64,000 nucleotides of DNA from Spirodela intermedia. Taxonomy: Eukaryota > Streptophyta > Magnoliopsida > Alismatales > Araceae. Below are positions 57,993 to 64,000 of the stretch, piece after piece. The stretch spans positions 67,001-131,000 of the forward strand of contig LR746266.1 of the NCBI GenBank assembly GCA_902729315.2, given 5' to 3'. The notes beneath the pieces were generated by a model. That model ran no database searches. It was not told where the DNA came from and saw only the letters and a program-made list of their open reading frames with translations. The translations under genes and the position numbers were made by a program. Each line of letters opens with the position of its first letter. The stretch's first letter is position 1.

Positions 57993-60619
57993 ATGGCCGC
58001 CGCCGCCGCCCGTTCCCCCCAGCCTTGTTCTTGCGATCGCCGGTACACGACGACGTCGAATCGGCGAGCGAGGGCGGAGGGGATCCCCTCTGGGGGGAGC
58101 CTCAGCAGACTCCGCCCGCCGAGAAGCGGCGTTCTAAGGTCGCAATGGTGCGCAAGCAAGAGCTTCTTCCTACGGAGCGACGGGGGCTCCAGCGGCGGAT
58201 GGGAGAGAAACGAAGGTGCGTGGGCGGGGGGACGCTGGGACAGAGCCGGGAGGTCTGGGAGGGTGGCCTGCAGCGCGGAGAGGATGGAGCCGTTGGTGGG
58301 CATCGCAGGGTATGCGGTGCCGGAGCGGATGAAGGTGGCGTCGCTTGTGGCGCTGGTGATGTGCCTCTGCAACGCCGACCGGGTCGTCATGTCCGTGGCC
58401 GTCGTCCCTCTCGCCGCCCACAACGGCTGGTCCAGCTCTTTCGTGGGCATCGTGCAGGTGCCCCCCTTCTTCTCCCCTGGATCTCTTTCTCTCTCTCTCT
58501 CTCTCCCCCTTTTGCTCGCGCTGACTCCACCGCAAGATCGCGTCGTCCGCCGTCCGTGCGGCCGCGCCCTTACCGTTTACTTTCGCTAGACGGACACTTG
58601 TGAGGATGGTTGGTTAGACTCGACGGGGTGAGGAGGGCTGGTGAGCCCTGTGGCCTGCGTTGACCCTGACCAGTCCGTGATCCACGTGATGTGGATATCA
58701 CGTGAGGTATCCCCCCAGCACGCTTGCTGTAGAGTTGGCGCGGGATGGGGTCCCCTCCTAGTGGTGGATGGGGAGCATTTACGCGGCTAAAAGTTTACTT
58801 GGGGGGGGGGGAGGGAAGAGTAGAGAATTTTACGTTTTTCTGCGCCGCTTGGATGCAACTCTTCTGAGACTGTGAGCGGCGCGAGTATGTGTCTGCGTCG
58901 GCTAACAGTGGTGGAGGCCTTGCGTACTGCAGTCGTCGTTCATGTGGGGATACCTGGTGTCGTCGGTGCTGGGGGGCGCTCTGGCAGACCGCTACGGCGG
59001 GAAGCGGGTGATGGCCGTCGGCGCGGCGCTGTGGTCTCTGGCCACCTTCCTCACGCCGTGGGCCGCCGCCCGTTCCACAGCAGCGCTCCTCATCGTACGG
59101 GCCATCTTCGGCCTCGCAGAGGGCGTCGCCATTCCCTGCATGAACGTCATCTTATCCAGGTGAACGCCGCCGCCGCCGTCGTCGTCTTTGCCGTGATCGT
59201 GAATTCTCCTCGTCTGACGAGTGTGCGCACGGATGACGGCGACTCAAAATCAGGTGGTTCCCGATCCACGAGCGGGCGACAGCCGTGGGGCTATCGATGG
59301 CCGGCTTCCACCTCGGCAACGTCCTCAGCCTCCTGGTCTCCCCCGTTCTCATCTCCAGGACCGGCATCCAAGGGCCCTTTTTGCTCTTTTCGGCCGTCGG
59401 ATTTCTGTGGCTGTCAGTCTGGGCAGTCTCCATGGTCGATGATCCCCGCGACAGCAGTCTCCTTAGCACGTCCGAGCTTCGCTTGATTCGAGCAGGAAAG
59501 GACCACACCAGCGACGGCGGCGGCGGGGACCTTCTCCCTCTCCGGCACCTACTCTCGAAGATGCCCTCCTGGGCGATCATATTCGCCAACATCACCAACA
59601 ACTGGGTATGCATATGATAAACTCTCTCTCGCTCCACCCCTCCCCAACCCCCAAAGCCCCCTGCTTCTCCTCCTCCGCTGCCTAACAGTCAACGCGCTCT
59701 CCTCTCAGGGCTACTTCGTCCTGCTCACGTGGATGCCCGTCTACTTCAAAACTGTGAGTGTCTGACAAAACATCTGCTGCATACGTACGTCAACTCTCCC
59801 TTCTCGCTGAATAAGTCGACTGGGGTTTTCGAGTAGGTTTTTGGCGCGGATTTGAAGGAGGCGGCGTGGTTCAGCGCCGTCCCGTGGGGCCTGATGGCGC
59901 TCTCAGGCTATCTTGCTGGTTTCACCTCGGACTTCCTGATAAGGTCCGGCCACCCTGTGACCTTCGTGAGAAAGCTCATGCAGGTACATTCGCCTGATAT
60001 GTATCTACGACAGTAAAATCACGAGCCCTCGATGTCTCGGTTGACGGTCGTCTTTGCGGGCAGTCCCTGGGCTTCATCGGACCGGGGGTCTCTCTCCTTT
60101 TCTTGAACCTTGCGCGGACGCCGGCGGAGGCCGCGGTTCTCCTCTCGGTGGCTCTCGGCCTCAGCGCTTTTAGCCAAGCCGGGTTCCTACTCAATATGCA
60201 GGTTAATGCCCCTCGCGCCTGATCTTCTCTCTCTCTCTTGCACAGATTACCACCAAAAATTAGGACGAGAAGGGTCCGCCAAGCGCCTGATAATTCGATG
60301 GGTTTGCTTTCTTTTGTGTCTGCAGGACATCGCTCCCAAGCAGGCCGGGTTTCTCCACGGTGCGTAGGTCTGCGGAGGCCATGATTCTCCGCAAGTTCCT
60401 CTTCGGGTTTCGACAGGCGAGGTTTCTAATTTTCCGTGTCTAACAGGTATCGCCAACTCGATTGGGACCTTCGCGGCCATCATCAGCACCGTCGGAACGG
60501 GCTACTTCGTGCAGTGGCTGGGATCATTCCAGGCCTTCCTGACCATCACGTCGGTGCTCTACTTCATCACGGCGATCTTCTGGAACGTGTTCGCCACGGC
60601 GGAGCAAGTCTTCTTCTGA
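57993..60619 (+). CDS. PHT4: PHT4-type plastid anion/phosphate transporter
   Basis: A major facilitator superfamily member (anion:cation symporter/PHT4 group) that moves phosphate or organic anions across plastid membranes. Exons 57993-58457, 58933-59159, 59254-59605, 59709-59753, 59837-59983, 60064-60201, 60326-60359 and 60447-60619 join in frame to 526 residues. The first roughly 95 residues are Ala/Ser/Arg-rich with few acidic residues, like a chloroplast transit peptide. The transporter begins near VPERMKVASLVALVMCLCNA. MFS signatures include GGALADRYGGKRVM, RWFPIHERATAVGLSMAGFH, NITNNWGYFVLLTWMPVYF, NMQDIAPKQAGFLHG and GTGYFVQWLGSFQAFLT. It looks closest to the PHT4;2/PHT4;3/PHT4;5 branch. 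Substrate cannot be read from the sequence, and no damage is seen. Confidence 0.92.
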
Positions 60620-61705
60620 AACCGGACGCGATGGTCGAAGGCTCCTTCCAATTCGTCGGAGGCGAGATCGATCGCCACCATCCACCTTCGGCAAAATAAT
60701 GAAACCGATAACGCGAGGTGGGCTCCCCGGCGGAGATTTTCTCTCCGGTCGTCGCTGTATTTGTTAGAATTCCATCGGGAAGTCAGCGTAGAACGGCAAG
60801 TGAAGATTTTGCGATCTAACCACCGCGTGTTTCGTCATGGCCAATGCCGAGGGAGACGAGTTCGTCGGTGGGAGGGACGGAGGGGTAGAAGAGTTGACCA
60901 AGGATTGGGGAGCGAATCAGCGACGGGCCAATGCCCCACGCCGCCACGCCCTTGACTTTTCACCCAGCCAGGGGTTGGGAAGCTTGAGGGAGAGAGTAAG
61001 ATATCAACGCTGAGGTGTGCTCTAGAGAATCTGAGGTGTGCCCAGAGGGGCGGCGGTGGAGCGGAGGCTCAAACTGGGGGAGGGGGGGAGGAGGTCCAGA
61101 AAATAGACCCTGGACGGAGCTCCCCATCACAGCCGAGTTAGAAAAGGACCGATCAGACGGAGTTGGGACCCGCCTTCATTCAAAACGGGAAGAGATCTTG
61201 TCCTATTGGAATATTATTATCTTTCACGATTGCATTTTGGGGTGATTATCTTGAAGGAACGAGCGCCTGAGTCGCTCAGGTCGATTGAAACCCTCGACGG
61301 TGCACGGACGTTATTATCTTCGTTCTGCTGGTTTGTTTGCCCGCGGCTGAAGCACCGAGCCGTGAAATATGGTTTGGTATCGCGTCTTCGGCCGTTCCCC
61401 ACCTGTTCGCGGGAAAAGCCATCAGTGACACGCAATTATATGCCCTGGCGTGCGGCCGCCTTTGAATCATATCGCCAATGGAGCTCGCGTGTAGAACCTC
61501 CATTTGCGGACAGGGTTGACTCTGGAACCCTCCCCGGCCCCGTCATTTTCCTCATCCCTTGTTTACCTGCCGTCTTCCTTTTCCTCTCTTTTCAGCAGCC
61601 GCCGGTGCCATACCTCTGAGATCTGGTGTGGTGGGAGGAGCGCGCGTCGATCGTCGTTCGGAATATCCGCGGCTCTCCCCTCCCTCCCTCCCCGGAGCTT
61701 CTCCT
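60620..61705. other. Intergenic region between the PHT4 and kinase genes
   Basis: Probably the PHT4 3' UTR followed by the promoter and leader of the kinase gene. No other gene or repeat is recognised. Confidence 0.5.
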
Positions 61706-63523
61706 ATGCAGAAACTGGGGAGTAGGGTCTACAGCTCCGGCGCCCGGAAACAAGATCCCACCCCCAACCCATCCGACTTCTCCCAGTCGTCCACCTACTC
61801 CGCCCACTCCGCCGTTGGCTCCGATTCCAGTGGGAAGTTCCGCGTCCCCAAGTCCTTCAGAGGCAGGGTCCACGGGGTTGCAGGTAGCTGCATCACCTGC
61901 TTCAGCCCCCGCCACAGCGGTGCCTGGCCGGACGATGAAGACGATGACAACATCCATGATTTCTCGAGTACGCTCCCGTTCCACCATGCTTCATCTGCCT
62001 GCTACTAATTGTAAAATTCCGCTCATCTCTAACCCGTCGATTCGGGAAATTCTCAAGGGCAAAAACTCCGTACTGTGTTTTCCCCATCCTATGCCGGCCG
62101 ATTGAAGGAGAACATCCTCCGGCCGCATACCGCGTCGTAGGTTTTTTCTCAGGAAAGCATCTGCATAAGCAAGCGATTAGATAAGTTTCTTCGATGGGGC
62201 TGAATCGAAATCGAACCAAAACTAGGCCAAACAAAGAATTATCACCGCCAGACTGCGGCTATTGACCCGTGTTAGCTAGACTAGGAGATCCGTGAACTAT
62301 CCTCGTTTTGCCTAAATCCACATAGGGGCCTGCGCCACCGTGCGGTGGTACCCGGTAAGAGGATTCCTCTGGCTGCTGGTAGTACGCTTCTCGTAGGGCC
62401 TCTGCTGGATCTTCATCCTCCTGTCCTGTGGAGATGTCCCACTCAAGTGGCCGGTTCCCGCAATCGGCAAACGAGAACTGTCTGCTGGCTGAGGAAAGAA
62501 TCCTTGGCTTGTCGAGACTAAACCTTCGGGCACACCCCCACTGTGAAAATACTTGTGTGTCTGTGTATATGGTGATGAATTGTGATCTTAACGGTTTCCC
62601 CGCCCACAAGATCGCGCCTTGGCTAGAGGACCGTCGTCTCTGATATTATTCCCACGCAAGGATCTCGCATCAATACTTCCAGTGGCGCTGTAAACCTTGT
62701 CACAGCCGAATTTGCCCGATCATTGCAGCTTCGACATCGGCATGGACTGCTAGCGGTTCTAAGCTCAAGCACGGAGAGGCCAGTCTGCACGAGGGCAGCA
62801 CGGCCTTCACCATGGCGGAGGTGAACGGGGCGACGGGCAATTTCTCTGCGGCGAACATCATAGGGCAAGGGGGCTTTGGGACCGTCTACCGGGGCCGACT
62901 GAGGGACGGCTCACTGATCGCAGTGAAGCGAGCCAAAAAGGTGAGGAAACTGGTCTTCCTGCGCGTCCACATCTTCCGGTAAGAATGACACTCGTCATCT
63001 AAATGCTCGGATTTGGCGTTCTGTGCAGAACCTCTTCGACAACCACGTTGGGGTAGAATTCAAGAATGAGATCCAGACCTTGTCCCAAATAGAGCATCTG
63101 AATTTGGTCAGACTCCTCGGATACGTGGAGTACGGCGACGAGAGGATCATTTTGGTCGAGTACGTCGCCAACGGGAGCCTAAGAGAGCATCTAGACGGTG
63201 AGTGCGTCCCCAAACCACCTCCCCGCCATAAAAGGGCAAGTTTTAGCTTCGCATTTCGGTCGTAGGAACAAACTGACGCGAGCTCACATGACTGAGACTG
63301 TTCCTCTTGTTCCGACGCCCGCTGGTCCTCTTCCCGTTGGGCAATTAGCCTAGAAAATTCTTCGTAATCATCAATACCCATGCCTTGGTCGGTTTCTTTA
63401 GAGAGCTCTAAAGAGCGGTGCTGTATCCAGCAGGTTCCCGGGGGGAGGGACTCGAAATGGGACAAAGGCTTGACATCGCCATCGATGTCGCTCATGCAAT
63501 CACGTATCTACACATGTACACAG
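61706..63523 (+). CDS. CRCK: CRCK-type receptor-like cytoplasmic kinase (3' part beyond the window)
   Basis: Ser/Thr kinase of the calmodulin-binding receptor-like cytoplasmic kinase group, which acts in calcium-linked stress and immune signalling. Exons 61706-61967, 62729-62940, 63029-63197 and 63434-63523 join in frame. The first exon gives a Ser-rich N-terminal region ([20 protein letters not shown], then KFRVPKSF and an acidic stretch). The kinase domain starts with [15 protein letters not shown], the glycine loop [11 protein letters not shown] and the ATP-anchoring lysine in IAVKRAKK. It continues through [36 protein letters not shown] and [19 protein letters not shown]. The catalytic HRD and DFG exons are not found before 64000 and should follow. 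The phase of every junction fits; the exon 1-2 junction is the least certain. CRCK2/3 are the closest groups I know. Confidence 0.85.
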
Positions 63524-64000
63524 GTTACGCTCCTCGACTTTCTCCGTAGATCAGGTGCTTCTGACTGATCGCATGTCATGTGCCGCCGGCCATGTCGCGG
63601 TTGGAAGGGGGAAGATCTATCTCTGAATCAGATCATCTGGCATAGACAGCTTGTGATGGCCAACAGGCGCTGCAAACCCTTGGTGCCCTTTAATGCAGAG
63701 CAATGTGGGTAGATAAACCAATGATGCAGTCCAGCATTTCTTCGACGAAACTTCATAGAAATAGCGCAGATGACCACGCTAGACCAATTTTCTCAGTCGG
63801 GGCTGTTGTGTTGATTTCGTGAACTAGACCCAGGTCTCGTCGTTATATATGCATGTATATAATCTTAAATATCGGGGAATTTCCAATCACCATGAACGCC
63901 AAGATGGATCGAAGGAAGTTGGTGGCTTCCTTCTCAGATGCACCTATTCCTTGGTCATCTCTGCAGGAGGGCTACTTCTGGGTCTGTTTATAACGTGTTG
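63524..64000 (+). other. Kinase gene intron running out of the window
   Basis: GTTACG donor after 63523. No HRD-containing exon could be found to the window end, so this is probably intron 4. Confidence 0.5.

Noticed and set aside
62995-63495. 166-codon antisense frame across the CRCK exons
   Set aside because: It is the shadow of the kinase exons 63029-63197 and 63434-63523, whose plus-strand motifs are unambiguous.

Overview
This is nuclear DNA from a flowering plant. Spliced genes with GT/AG introns, a COI1 jasmonate receptor, a DUF740/OCTOPUS-type protein, a plastid PHT4 transporter and plant LTR retrotransposons all point that way. Very GC-rich exons and CT-rich leaders beside AT-rich repeats suggest a monocot. 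I cannot name the order or species.

Layout. (1) 1-6.7 kb, minus strand: CDC6, the replication-licensing ATPase. I could rebuild fourteen exons; the 3' end lies outside the window, and two E2F-type boxes sit just upstream of the ATG. (2) 6.9-11.4 kb: GC-rich intergenic DNA with no gene I can support. (3) 11.4-14.0 kb, plus strand: a complete three-exon COI1. (4) 14.5-20.6 kb: AT-rich decayed transposons, namely a Ty1/copia element with 5' LTR and primer-binding site, an unidentified broken reading frame, and a truncated LTR of an Athila/Tat-like family. (5) 20.6-24.5 kb: a broken fragment of a SKI2 helicase gene among unassigned DNA. (6) 25.1-25.9 kb, minus strand: intact, intronless RPC6 (RNA polymerase III subunit). 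(7) 28-49.2 kb: retrotransposon cluster. It holds a 9-kb Athila/Tat-like element bounded by a GAACC target-site duplication but with an inverted interior, a copia tail, and two gypsy copies lying tail to tail, one split by a solo LTR of the Athila-like family. (8) 49.2-49.85 kb: a second, inverted and damaged copy of the RPC6 3' end and its downstream flank. (9) 50-54.7 kb: GC-rich DNA without a recognisable gene. (10) 55.0-57.2 kb, plus strand: single-exon OCTOPUS-like/DUF740 gene. (11) 58.0-60.6 kb, plus strand: eight-exon PHT4-type plastid anion transporter. (12) 61.7-64 kb, plus strand: first four exons of a CRCK-type receptor-like cytoplasmic kinase, cut by the window end.

The host genes are unrelated housekeeping, signalling and transport genes and form no operon or pathway cluster. 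The most unusual structure is the TSD-bounded retrotransposon whose gag-pol interior has flipped relative to its own ends. This leaves a 1.2-kb LTR palindrome at one side and a headless LTR half at the other.
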